Assembly: GCA_013214065.1 (NCBI GenBank)
Contig: JABSPK010000008.1
Span: 80,390 to 144,389, forward strand
Direction of reading: 5' to 3'
Length of the DNA stretch: 64,000 nt
From: Flavobacteriaceae bacterium
GTDB lineage: Bacteria > Bacteroidota > Bacteroidia > Flavobacteriales > Flavobacteriaceae
Under the pieces are notes generated by a model. The model was not told the origin of the DNA and did no database searches. It worked only from the letters and a program-made list of their open reading frames with translations. Below, in pieces: positions 8,491-16,956 of this stretch; the stretch's first letter is position 1; each line of letters starts with the position of its first letter. The translations under genes were made by a program, and so were the position numbers.

Positions 8491-8787
8491 ATGGAGGAAA
8501 AGCTCAAAATCAAGCTTTCCATTGCCGACAGGGTTTACCCCCTGACCATTGATCCACGGCAAGAGGAAGGGTTGAGGAAAGCGGCTAAGAACATTGAGAA
8601 CCTGGCGAAGAAATTCGAGCAGAACTATGCCGTGAGGGACAAGCAGGATGTATTGGCGATGTGCGCCTTACAGTTCGCTTCGAAGATTGAGCAAGGAGGG
8701 ATCAACGAATCGGAAGATCTGAAGGCGTCCCTAGAGCGATTGAAAGCGTTGCAAGAGCTGGTCGACAGCAAACTTGGATCAGAATAA
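8491..8787 (+). CDS. zapA: Cell division protein ZapA
   Basis: A 98-residue protein matching ZapA: an N-terminal strand LKIKLSIADRVYPLTIDPRQEEGLRKAAKNI (seen as conserved I.D R.YPL and E..LR.AA..I elements), followed by a long helix with QDVLAMCALQFA. ZapA binds FtsZ filaments and cross-links them at the division site in the cytoplasm. The length is normal. It follows the coiled-coil gene by 15 bp and precedes the 6S-like RNA. Confidence 0.88.
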   Translation: MEEKLKIKLSIADRVYPLTIDPRQEEGLRKAAKNIENLAKKFEQNYAVRDKQDVLAMCALQFASKIEQGGINESEDLKASLERLKALQELVDSKLGSE

Positions 8788-8805
8788 GTTCTTTAAAAAA
8801 CATTG

Positions 8806-8979
8806 TTACTGCCCACATTGGTAATTAATTTTTGGCAAACTCAACACTATTAGATTTAAAAAGGGTGAGTTGAAGTTGTGAAAGCGGGCCCTACTCGTAT
8901 AGGGATTTTTGAGCAGCTTGTTAGCCCTAAACCTGTTATTAGGAGTTTGTACAGGACTTCACCGATGTGGGCTTTTTTT
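8806..8979 (+). ncRNA. ssrS: 6S RNA (flavobacterial type), between zapA and rny
   Basis: A ~174-nt non-coding stretch folds into one long rod. The closing stem pairs 8811-8821 (GCCCACATTGG) with 8962-8972 (CCGATGTGGGC), 11 pairs with one wobble, followed directly by seven T at 8973-8979 as a terminator. Inside, CAAACTC near 8835 pairs with GAGTTTG near 8943, and the tip has a CCCTA/TAGGG hairpin near 8890-8908. A rod with an internal bubble is the 6S architecture, the RNA that binds housekeeping RNA polymerase. From memory, Bacteroidota genomes place 6S RNA between zapA and rny. An apparent coding extension through it (to 8878) is spurious. Exact 5' end unknown. Confidence 0.75.
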
Positions 8980-8997
8980 ATAACCAAACATTGCAGA

Positions 8998-10569
8998 ATG
9001 GATAACACAGTTATACTCATCATAGCCGGTGTCGCAGGCCTACTCATAGGTTTCGTCATCGCGAAACTGCTCGAAAAGGGCAAGGCGACCAAAACGCTTT
9101 CGAACGCCAAACGTGAAGCTTCGGGGATCATTAAAGAAGCGAAGAAAGAAGGCGAGATCATCAAAAAAGATAAAATTTTCCAAGCCAAGGAAAAGTTCCT
9201 TGAACTCAAGGCCGAACACGAAAAAGTCATTATCAATAAAGACAAGAAAATCGCGGAGGCCGAGAAGCGGACCCGCGACAAGGAATCGCAGATCAGTGGT
9301 GAGTTATCGAAGAACAAGCGGTTGAACGAACGTCTTGAGAACCAAATCAAAGAGGTAGAACACAAGAGCGAAATCCTTAGTAAGAAACAATCAGAGGCCG
9401 AAAAACTACACAAAAGCCAAGTGCAGCAATTGGAGGTGATTTCCGGACTTTCGGCAGAAGATGCCAAGAGCCAACTGCTGGAGTCTTTAAAGGAAACCGC
9501 AAAGACCGATGCGATGGCCTATCTGCAAAATACCCTGGAGGAAGCGAAATTGACCGCCCAACAAGAAGCCAAGAAAATCGTCATTAATACGATACAACGA
9601 ATCGGTACCGAAGAAGCCGTCGAGAACTGCGTGTCGGTCTTTAACTTGGAATCTGATGATGTCAAAGGACGGATCATTGGGCGCGAAGGAAGGAACATTC
9701 GGGCCATAGAGGCCGCAACAGGGGTCGAGATCATTGTTGACGATACACCGGAGGCGATCATCCTTTCTTGTTTCGATTCAGTGCGTCGAGAGGTGGCACG
9801 TCTGTCACTACACCGTTTGGTCACCGATGGTCGCATTCACCCAGCACGCATCGAGGAAATCGTAAAGAAGACCGAAAAACAGATCAACGAGGAAATCGTT
9901 GAAATCGGAAAACGCACCGTTATCGACTTAGGTATCCATGGTTTGCACCCAGAGCTGATCAAGGCCGTGGGCCGCATGAAATACCGTTCTTCCTATGGGC
10001 AAAACCTGTTGCAGCATTCGCGCGAAGTCGCCAAGCTATGTGGTGTAATGGCCGCGGAATTGGGATTGAACCCCAAGCTGGCCAAACGCGCGGGATTGTT
10101 ACATGATATCGGCAAGGTGCCGAACAATGAAGTGGAGGTAGAGACCCCGCACGCCATTCTTGGTATGCAATGGGCCCAAAAATATGGGGAAAAGAAAGAG
10201 GTGTGCAACGCCATTGGTGCCCACCACGATGAAATTGAAATGAGCAACCTGATCTCGCCTATCGTTCAGGTATGCGATGCGATCAGTGGTGCGCGACCGG
10301 GTGCCCGACGTCAAGTCCTTGATTCGTATATCCAGCGTTTGAAAGACTTGGAGGATATCGCCTTCGGTTTCAATGGGGTACAAAAAGCCTATGCCATTCA
10401 GGCAGGACGCGAACTGCGTGTCATTGTAGAAAGTGAAAAGGTCAGTGATGACAAAGCGGCCGAACTGTCTTTTGAGATTTCACAGAAAATCCAGACCGAT
10501 ATGACCTATCCGGGTCAGGTAAAGGTAACCGTCATTCGGGAGACCCGATCGGTCAATGTGGCGAAATAA
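8998..10569 (+). CDS. rny: Ribonuclease Y
   Basis: A 523-residue membrane-anchored endoribonuclease that initiates mRNA decay. An N-terminal transmembrane helix (about 5-22, [20 protein letters not shown]) is followed by a long coiled coil (about 30-190), a KH RNA-binding domain with [13 protein letters not shown] at 224-236, and an HD domain with the metal pair H369-D370 in LLHDIGK plus GAHHDE. All family elements are intact. I use the ATG at 8998; a longer frame starting at 8878 would translate the 6S RNA. It follows the RNA terminator by 18 bp. Confidence 0.95.
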   Translation: MDNTVILIIAGVAGLLIGFVIAKLLEKGKATKTLSNAKREASGIIKEAKKEGEIIKKDKIFQAKEKFLELKAEHEKVIINKDKKIAEAEKRTRDKESQISGELSKNKRLNERLENQIKEVEHKSEILSKKQSEAEKLHKSQVQQLEVISGLSAEDAKSQLLESLKETAKTDAMAYLQNTLEEAKLTAQQEAKKIVINTIQRIGTEEAVENCVSVFNLESDDVKGRIIGREGRNIRAIEAATGVEIIVDDTPEAIILSCFDSVRREVARLSLHRLVTDGRIHPARIEEIVKKTEKQINEEIVEIGKRTVIDLGIHGLHPELIKAVGRMKYRSSYGQNLLQHSREVAKLCGVMAAELGLNPKLAKRAGLLHDIGKVPNNEVEVETPHAILGMQWAQKYGEKKEVCNAIGAHHDEIEMSNLISPIVQVCDAISGARPGARRQVLDSYIQRLKDLEDIAFGFNGVQKAYAIQAGRELRVIVESEKVSDDKAAELSFEISQKIQTDMTYPGQVKVTVIRETRSVNVAK

Positions 10570-10593
10570 TAAGGTTTAGGTCACGAACGGTTC

Positions 10594-10614
10594 GAATAAG
10601 CGCTTGGCTTATTC
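10594..10614. terminator. Hairpin between convergent rny and DUF349 gene
   Basis: GAATAAGC (10594-10601), a 5-nt loop, and GCTTATTC (10607-10614) form a perfect 8-bp stem overlapping the DUF349 stop codon. Downstream on the plus strand is pyrimidine-rich (CTCTTCTTC) rather than a clean T tract, so terminator strength is uncertain. Confidence 0.4.
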
Positions 10615-12648
10615 CTCTTCTTCACCGCCAGGTGTCTCGTCGTCAGCGGTCTCGCCCTTAGCGCGTTTGTTTTCAAGGATATTGAGGTTCTTGAGTTTCG
10701 CTTTCCAGGTGTCTAGGGCATCTCTATGCCGTTTGATGTTCTGCACCACTTCTTTGACCAATGGATTGTCTTCGGAAGCATTCGAAAAGAATTGGAGGTT
10801 GTTTTCCAATTGACGGATTTCGGTATTGCTCTCCTCGATTTTACGGCGAATGAACGTGCGTTCGTTTCGGATGGCCCGTTCATCATCGGAATTGGCCAAT
10901 TGTTTGATCTTATCCCCATATCGGAACAGCTCCGATTCTTGTTGGTTGACACCGAGTTTTTTGGACAACGCATCAATGATCTTGTTGAATTTGCCATTGA
11001 TATGCCGTTTTCTGTAAGGAATACGCCCCAGTCCTTTCCATTCTTCGATAAACCCTTTGATGGCCTTTAAATCGGCATCCTTCTTGCCTGATAGTTGAAA
11101 CTCGCGAAGACGATCTAGGCAATCGTTTTTGAGTTTTAAGTTCGCTAACTCCACCTTTTGGCTGGCGTTTCGTTCAGCGTGTAATTTATCAAAGTAATGA
11201 TTGCAGGCTTCTTTGAACTCTTTCCAGATCTTATCGGAGTACTTACGGGGTACATGACCGATTTTTTTCCACTCACTTTGGATCCTTTTCATTTCAGGTG
11301 TAGCGGTGTCATGGTCTTCGCTGTCCTTCAATGATAAGGCCTTGGCCAGTAACCCTCTTTTCTTTTCGAGATTATCGAGCTGCTCCTTCTTGAGTTTCTT
11401 GTAAAAGTCGTTTTTGCCCCGGTTGAATCGCCGAACCGCTTCTTTGAAGGCCGACCAGGTTTCCTCATTGACTTTTTGGGGTACCCGACCTGCTTTGAAG
11501 AAGGATTCCCTTAGGGCTTCGATTTCCTTGATTTGTTGTTGCAGCCCCCTATGGTTGTCAGCAATCGATTCGGCCACCGAATGGATTTGACCGATGATTT
11601 CTTTTTTATTTTCCAGGTTTTTGGTGTAGTCGGCCTCTAACTGTGCAAAGTGTTCTTGCCGGCGGGCATGTATTGCCTTAGTGGCATTGCTAAATCGTTC
11701 CCATATGGGTTCGCGGTCTGCTTTAGCTACAGGTCCGATATCTTCCTTCCAGACCTTGTGCAAGATCTGCAATTCCCGAAATGCTTTTCCCAAATCGGTT
11801 TCCTGTTGTAGTGCTTCCGCTTTTTCAACAAGCTTGACCTTTTCTTCAAGGTTGTGTTTGAAATCGAGATCCCGAAGTTCGCGATTCAGATGTAGGAAAT
11901 CGTAGAATATCTCTATATGATGATGGTAGGTGCGCCAAACATCGTTGTAGTTGTTTCTAGGTACCGCACCTGCATTGCGCCAACGTTCTTGGATTTCCTT
12001 GAAGTTCTTGTAAGTGGTATTGATGTCTTCTTCGACGTTGACCAGTCCTTTTAATTCTTCAATGAGCTCCAAACGCTTTTGAAGGTTGTCCTTTAATTCC
12101 TTTTCAAGGTTTTTATGATAGTGGTTCCTTTTTTCACGATACTCTTTGAAAACCTCGTTGAATTGTCTTTTGGTGACCGAATTGTAGCGAAAGTCGATTT
12201 CATTCCCTCCGTTGGCCACATATTCTTCTTTTTTGTGTTCGATGAACTCTTGGAACTTTAGATCGAACTCATGTTTGATACTACCTACATGCTTGGTGAT
12301 GGCCTGTACCTTCTCGTTCTTAACCAAGCGCTGCAGTTCGCCGACCAGGTTTTCCATGGACATGGAATGGTAGTCGAGAATGGGGATGTGATGGCGCTTT
12401 TCGTTTTCGGAGTCTTCGGCATCCTCCGCATTTTCCTGCTCGATTTCAGCAATGACCTCCGCTTCGGTAGTTTCGGCTTCCCCTTCGGGTTTTTCCACGG
12501 CGGCTTCAGGTTCCGTGGTGTCTACTTCAGATCCGGATGCTTCGCTGTCCGCAGCTTCAAGCGTCACCTCCGCTTTGGGAGTGGTTTCGATACCGTCTTT
12601 TTGATCTTCCGCAGTCTCCTGCAGTTTGTGTTCTTTTTCGTCCATCAC
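10609..12648 (-). CDS. DUF349 protein with five tandem repeats
   Basis: A 679-residue, highly charged, helical protein. After an acidic, low-complexity N-terminus (~100 residues rich in Glu, Thr and Ala) there are five DUF349 units. Each starts with a W..(I)G.VP signature: RWRNAGAVP, VWKEDIGPVA, SFFKAGRVP, EWKKIGHVP and EWKGLGRIP. These are followed by F..A...F....H-type helices. The repeat period is about 70-75 residues. No signal peptide or membrane helix is seen. DUF349 repeats have no established function that I can cite with confidence. Start is one of two adjacent ATGs. Confidence 0.85.
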   Translation of the reverse strand: MMDEKEHKLQETAEDQKDGIETTPKAEVTLEAADSEASGSEVDTTEPEAAVEKPEGEAETTEAEVIAEIEQENAEDAEDSENEKRHHIPILDYHSMSMENLVGELQRLVKNEKVQAITKHVGSIKHEFDLKFQEFIEHKKEEYVANGGNEIDFRYNSVTKRQFNEVFKEYREKRNHYHKNLEKELKDNLQKRLELIEELKGLVNVEEDINTTYKNFKEIQERWRNAGAVPRNNYNDVWRTYHHHIEIFYDFLHLNRELRDLDFKHNLEEKVKLVEKAEALQQETDLGKAFRELQILHKVWKEDIGPVAKADREPIWERFSNATKAIHARRQEHFAQLEADYTKNLENKKEIIGQIHSVAESIADNHRGLQQQIKEIEALRESFFKAGRVPQKVNEETWSAFKEAVRRFNRGKNDFYKKLKKEQLDNLEKKRGLLAKALSLKDSEDHDTATPEMKRIQSEWKKIGHVPRKYSDKIWKEFKEACNHYFDKLHAERNASQKVELANLKLKNDCLDRLREFQLSGKKDADLKAIKGFIEEWKGLGRIPYRKRHINGKFNKIIDALSKKLGVNQQESELFRYGDKIKQLANSDDERAIRNERTFIRRKIEESNTEIRQLENNLQFFSNASEDNPLVKEVVQNIKRHRDALDTWKAKLKNLNILENKRAKGETADDETPGGEEEE

Positions 12649-12712
12649 GAACGGATATTTGTTTTTGATTGAGGGCTTGCTATCGTAAGTTACTAACTCT
12701 AGCGGCCAATGA

Positions 12713-12720
12713 CAAAAATA
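12713..12720 (-). promoter_or_regulatory. -7 box upstream of DUF349 gene
   Basis: Minus-strand TATTTTTG lies 65 nt upstream of the DUF349 start, in the 123-bp gap after aroE. No TTTG at ideal -33 spacing is seen. It suggests the DUF349 gene has its own transcript in addition to any read-through from the aroE operon. Confidence 0.35.
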
Positions 12721-12771
12721 CGGCTTGTTTCTTTAGTAGCAGGGGCAATCGCGACTAAATGGGGATTGGCT

Positions 12772-13521
12772 TTACCGATTCCAGATTTCCCATGCCGCTT
12801 CGGCTTGGAGTTCCAACATTTCAAGGCCGTTTTTGATTCGGGCCCCGAAGCATTGTCCATGCTCCAAAAATGCGGTACGTTCCGGATTGTAGATCAAGTC
12901 GTACAACAGATGTATTTTGGATAATTCTTGATACGGTAGCTTGGGTTTGGCTTCGATATCGGGGTAGGTGCCCAAGGGGGTGCAATTGATGATCAGTTGA
13001 TGGGTTTCCATTGTTTGGGTATCCAGGTCTTCATAGGTCAACTGACCCGCGACGGGACTTCTGGAAACAAATTGCGTCCCTATGCCCAATTCCTCCAACA
13101 CAAAGGCTATGGCCTTACTGGCTCCCCCGGTACCCAAAATCAATGCTTGCTGATCCCCGGCTGCCAATAAAGGTTCCAAGGAGCGCCGGAACCCGATGCA
13201 ATCGGTATTAAAACCCATGGTCTTACCATCGACTAAGCGAATGGTGTTCACGGCACCAATGGAAGCGGCGGTTTCGTCAACAGCATCCAAATAGGGGATG
13301 ATTTCTTGCTTATAGGGTATGGTTACGTTCAGACCACCGAGGTCAGGCCGCTGAAGTAACGTATTGACTTCGGAAAGGTCTGGCAAATCGAAATTTTCAT
13401 AGCGGAACCCGCTAAGTCCTTCCCGTTCGAATTTTTCTGAGAAATAACTCCGTGAAAAAGAATATCCGATATTCTTACCGATCAGACCGAAGTGCTTGTT
13501 TCGCCCTTTTGTTTTTGCCAT
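12772..13521 (-). CDS. aroE: Shikimate dehydrogenase
   Basis: A 249-residue enzyme reducing 3-dehydroshikimate to shikimate with NADPH in aromatic amino acid synthesis. Seen are GLIGKNIGYSFSRSYF (substrate serines), NVTIPYKQ with the catalytic Lys, a downstream NTDCIGF with the paired Asp, the nucleotide loop GTGGASKA, and NCTPLGTYP. The length is slightly short but usual in this phylum. Its start overlaps the end of the second DUF368 gene by 47 bp, which strongly suggests translational coupling. The first ~10 residues (MAKTKGRNKH) are the part overlapping and may be trimmed, but no later Met precedes the conserved region. Confidence 0.92.
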   Translation of the reverse strand: MAKTKGRNKHFGLIGKNIGYSFSRSYFSEKFEREGLSGFRYENFDLPDLSEVNTLLQRPDLGGLNVTIPYKQEIIPYLDAVDETAASIGAVNTIRLVDGKTMGFNTDCIGFRRSLEPLLAAGDQQALILGTGGASKAIAFVLEELGIGTQFVSRSPVAGQLTYEDLDTQTMETHQLIINCTPLGTYPDIEAKPKLPYQELSKIHLLYDLIYNPERTAFLEHGQCFGARIKNGLEMLELQAEAAWEIWNR

Positions 13522-14512
13522 ACCAATCGAGACTCAATAGGATAAAGATGCCAAAAATAATGAAGAATATGGCACCCCAAGTCTCCATATCCATAACATC
13601 CGGCCAATACCGCCTGTAATTGGCGATGATGAGGTCGCCGTTCGAATCGGACAGCCTATTGCCCGATGCGTCCATTTTGAAAATCGTCTTTTTCCAGGGC
13701 CAGACCACCCCCAGCGAGCCTGAAATGAATCCGATGATCACGGCAGTGGTAATCGACCGATAATGTTTTAAGACATATCCCAAAACATGGGATAGGGTGA
13801 CGAGGCCCGCAGTAGACCCCAGGGTAAAGACCGCCAGAATCTTTAGCATCCGCATGCGTTCGGGATCCCTCAAGAAACTGAGATCGCCTTGGGTCAATTG
13901 CCGAAACGAATCATATAAGGCGTTGACCGAATCGACCAGCAAAAGCACATAATTGCCCACTAAGATCAAGATGAACGAACCGGAAAGACCGGGTAAGGTC
14001 ATTCCTGAAACACTGATCATACCGCAGAAAAAAATAAATACGAGGTTGTCGTTTTCTTTTGCCGGACTCAGAAAACTCAACGATATTCCGATGATGAGGC
14101 CAATGATGCCCGCGGTGATCGTCTTCTTGTTCCAAGGGCGAAAGTCTTTGGCGATGTAATAGATTGATCCCAAGATCATTCCGAAAAAACCGGCCCAGAC
14201 GTAGAGTTCTTTTTTCTCCAAGAAAAAATCGAGTAGTCTCGAAATACTGAAATAACTGATCAGCATACCGAAAATCAATAAGAGGAGAAAACGGCCGTTG
14301 CAATACCGGTAAAAACTCTTGAACCTACCATTGATCAATAATCGAAAAGCCTTGCCGTTCAGTTTTTGCAAGGAGTAGATGAACTCTTCATAAAAGCCAC
14401 CGACAAAGGCGACAATGCCCCCCGAGACCCCGGGTACCTTGTTGGCCGCACCCATGAACAGGCCTTTGATGACCAAATATACCTTGTCCCAAAAAGTCCT
14501 TGATGTATGCAT
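13475..14512 (-). CDS. DUF368 (PopT-type) membrane transporter, second copy
   Basis: A 345-residue polytopic membrane protein with two pseudo-symmetric signature motifs: GAANKVPGVSGGIVAF near the N-terminus and GMTLPGLSGSFILIL in the middle. DUF368 proteins (named PopT) are reported to help return undecaprenyl phosphate across the cytoplasmic membrane for reuse in wall and envelope polymer synthesis. Compared with the upstream copy it has an extra loop (about 40 residues, FKMDASGNRLSDSNGD..) before the last helix. It lies 15 bp downstream of its paralogue and overlaps aroE. Confidence 0.85.
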   Translation of the reverse strand: MHTSRTFWDKVYLVIKGLFMGAANKVPGVSGGIVAFVGGFYEEFIYSLQKLNGKAFRLLINGRFKSFYRYCNGRFLLLLIFGMLISYFSISRLLDFFLEKKELYVWAGFFGMILGSIYYIAKDFRPWNKKTITAGIIGLIIGISLSFLSPAKENDNLVFIFFCGMISVSGMTLPGLSGSFILILVGNYVLLLVDSVNALYDSFRQLTQGDLSFLRDPERMRMLKILAVFTLGSTAGLVTLSHVLGYVLKHYRSITTAVIIGFISGSLGVVWPWKKTIFKMDASGNRLSDSNGDLIIANYRRYWPDVMDMETWGAIFFIIFGIFILLSLDWYGKNKRAKQALRSDR

Positions 14513-14527
14513 TGTTCCCGAGCTAGG

Positions 14528-15445
14528 TTACTTCTTCGAAGCGACCCTTTCGAGAATAAAAATAAGTGAAAATCCTAGTACGGCGAGTGCCGAGGCCCAT
14601 AGTATTTGGGGATCGCCATCAAACTGTGTCGGCCAAATGTTCTTTTCCTCCACTGGAATCACCTTGTCATCGAATATTTTGCTACGCAAAACCTCTTTCC
14701 ACGGCCATATTTTTGCCAAGGATCCGATGATAAACCCGGTCAATAAAGCCAAGGTGAGGTCTTTGAATTTTTTGAACATCCATTTCAACAACCTGGCAAA
14801 GCTCAACAAGCCAAAGACCGCGCCGAGTACAACGGTGATCACCAAGACCACGTCACGTTCGTGAACGCCGTCCAAGATGGTTTTATACGAACCGAGAAGT
14901 ACCAAAATGAACGCCCCGGAAATACCAGGAAGAATCATCGCACATACCGCCAAAGCCCCCGAAAGGAACAAAAAGGGGAGTCCGGCGACATTTTCATTGA
15001 CCGGCAAGGTGGTGATGATATAAGCTACGGTGGCCCCGCCCAACAGAAAAAGGACGTTGGTCAATGACCATTTTCCGATTTGTTTTCCAATCAAAAATAC
15101 GCTGGCCAAGACCAATCCGAAGAAAAAGGACCATAAAAGCACGGGTTGGTTCTCCAACAACCAACTCAGGAATTTGGCCAATGAGAAGACACTGAGCGAA
15201 ATCCCTGAAAAAAGGGCCAGTAGGAAATTGCCGTTCAAAGCTTCCCAAAATGATTTGAACCCCTCGTTTTTCAATGTTTTGAACAAACTGGGTTTGATGT
15301 TGTTGATCGAAGTGATCAATTCCTCATAAATCCCGGAAATGAAGGCGATGGTTCCTCCGGATACCCCGGGAACCACATCAGCGGCACCCATGGCCATGCC
15401 TTTGAGCCCGATGATCACGTAATCGATCAGTTTTCTGGATGTCAT
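14528..15445 (-). CDS. DUF368 (PopT-type) membrane transporter, first copy
   Basis: A 305-residue polytopic membrane protein with GAADVVPGVSGGTIAF near residue 20 and a second copy of the motif, AMILPGISGAFILVLLG, near residue 165. The repeat indicates an inverted-repeat fold. The assigned role is translocation of undecaprenyl phosphate (PopT family). It is followed by a paralogue with a different C-terminus. I see identity mainly at the two motifs, so the pair is an old duplication or two subfamilies. It follows the TPR gene by 23 bp. Confidence 0.87.
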   Translation of the reverse strand: MTSRKLIDYVIIGLKGMAMGAADVVPGVSGGTIAFISGIYEELITSINNIKPSLFKTLKNEGFKSFWEALNGNFLLALFSGISLSVFSLAKFLSWLLENQPVLLWSFFFGLVLASVFLIGKQIGKWSLTNVLFLLGGATVAYIITTLPVNENVAGLPFLFLSGALAVCAMILPGISGAFILVLLGSYKTILDGVHERDVVLVITVVLGAVFGLLSFARLLKWMFKKFKDLTLALLTGFIIGSLAKIWPWKEVLRSKIFDDKVIPVEEKNIWPTQFDGDPQILWASALAVLGFSLIFILERVASKK

Positions 15446-15468
15446 TGCGAATGTTTAGGGTTTTCAAA

Positions 15469-16869
15469 TCAATCGGAAGCCTGCTTGCTTTCCAAAAACA
15501 TATCCTTGACCCATTTCACTTGGGTGAATTCTGGGAACAGCTCCTCAAAGAGAACTGTATTTTCCGTATTTAATTGTAAGGCAATACTTAATTTCTCTTT
15601 GGCGGCCGCTATTTGGTCCAGTTTAAGATATACTGCGGCAAGTTGAACATGGAGCATCGCGTTTTCAGGATAGAACTCCACGCCTTGCAGCAAGACCTGG
15701 GTGGCTGACGGAAAATCTTGTAGTTGCATCAAGACCATTGCCCACTCCTTCCAGGTATCCAATTCATAATTCCCAAGATCGACCGTCTGCTTGAAGGCGA
15801 AATCGGCTTCGTCGAAATTGGCCAAGGCTACGTAGATCTGGGCACTCTTTTTCCAATATTGGGCATTTTCACCATCGATGTTCACTGCCTTGTTGATGTA
15901 CCGCAAGGCTTTGTTGTAGTCCTTTTTTCGATAATAAAATTCGGTAATAGCGAGCCAACCTTTGTCTAAAAGTGGGTCTTCATGAACCGTTTGGTAGTAA
16001 TAATATTTGGCCATTTCATCATTGCCCAATCGCTCATGGCACCTGCCGATCCTGAGATAGGCATGTGAGGTCGGGTCATCAAGGGTAATGGTGGTCTCAT
16101 AACTCTCGATGGCTTCATTGTAGCGCCCTAGTTTTTCAAGCACCCTGCCTTTTTCGAAGTACGCACCCAAAAACGTATCGTCTGAAATAATCGCGAAGTC
16201 AAAGGCCGTCAACGCTTCTTTTTGCATGTCTTTGGCCATGTACATTTTACCCAATTGGTGCCAAGCTACCTCGCAGTACGGATTGCGTTCCAAGTATTCG
16301 TTGAGATAGTGAATGGCCCCATCAAAGTCCTCTAAGAATTCGAAACAATACACGACGTTGTAGAGCGAAGAATAATCCCTATCGTCGATGGATACACACT
16401 TCATAAAGCTTTGTTTGGCGGCTTCGTAGTCGTCCATGAACAAATATTCCATTCCCAATAGCGAATAGATATCAAAATTTTCATCGGCGACCTCGATTGC
16501 CGAGAGCAACATGTTCACCGCTCCTTGATGGTCGTCTTGCTTAGAAAGGATGTTGGCTCGTTGTATGAAGATTTCCTCATTTCTCGAATCGATGGTCTGC
16601 AGATCGTCAAGGATCCTTCCGGCTTTTTCGAATTGGTCTTCGAATACCAATACCTCAACCCGTAACAACTTCAATTCAACGGAGTTCGGGTGTTGCTGCA
16701 AACCGATTTCAATGGCTTTCTTTCCTAAAGAAACCTTGCCCAAATTGAGATAGTAGTGAATGATATCCTCAAAATCCTCAGAATCAAAGAAATAGACATC
16801 ATCTGTCTTTAACATCGATTCGAATTTAAGGATGGATTTATCAGGATTTCCGTTAGGTTCCAACGCCAT
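15469..16869 (-). CDS. Tetratricopeptide repeat protein
   Basis: A 466-residue soluble protein made of about 11-12 TPR units. Recognisable units include YNVVYCFEFLEDFDGAIHYL, AWHQLGKMYMAKDMQKEAL, AYFEKGRVLEKLGRYNEAI and AYLRIGRCHERLGNDEMA. No signal peptide is present. TPR arrays act as protein scaffolds; the partner is unknown. It is the first gene of the set TPR - DUF368 - DUF368 - aroE. The first ~18 residues are poorly conserved-looking and an internal Met at residue 19 is an alternative start. Confidence 0.82.
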   Translation of the reverse strand: MALEPNGNPDKSILKFESMLKTDDVYFFDSEDFEDIIHYYLNLGKVSLGKKAIEIGLQQHPNSVELKLLRVEVLVFEDQFEKAGRILDDLQTIDSRNEEIFIQRANILSKQDDHQGAVNMLLSAIEVADENFDIYSLLGMEYLFMDDYEAAKQSFMKCVSIDDRDYSSLYNVVYCFEFLEDFDGAIHYLNEYLERNPYCEVAWHQLGKMYMAKDMQKEALTAFDFAIISDDTFLGAYFEKGRVLEKLGRYNEAIESYETTITLDDPTSHAYLRIGRCHERLGNDEMAKYYYYQTVHEDPLLDKGWLAITEFYYRKKDYNKALRYINKAVNIDGENAQYWKKSAQIYVALANFDEADFAFKQTVDLGNYELDTWKEWAMVLMQLQDFPSATQVLLQGVEFYPENAMLHVQLAAVYLKLDQIAAAKEKLSIALQLNTENTVLFEELFPEFTQVKWVKDMFLESKQASD

Positions 16870-16956
16870 AGAAAGGAGTTTGTTTAATCTATGGACTTAA
16901 AATTAGCGGTTTACCCGCCTGTTTTTCGTCCGTAATTTGGGTATGTTATCAACAAA

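Noticed and set aside
8878..8997. N-terminal extension of rny reading to 8878
   Set aside because: It would translate the 3' half of the 6S-like RNA and its terminator. The ATG at 8998 gives the standard RNase Y start with a transmembrane helix.
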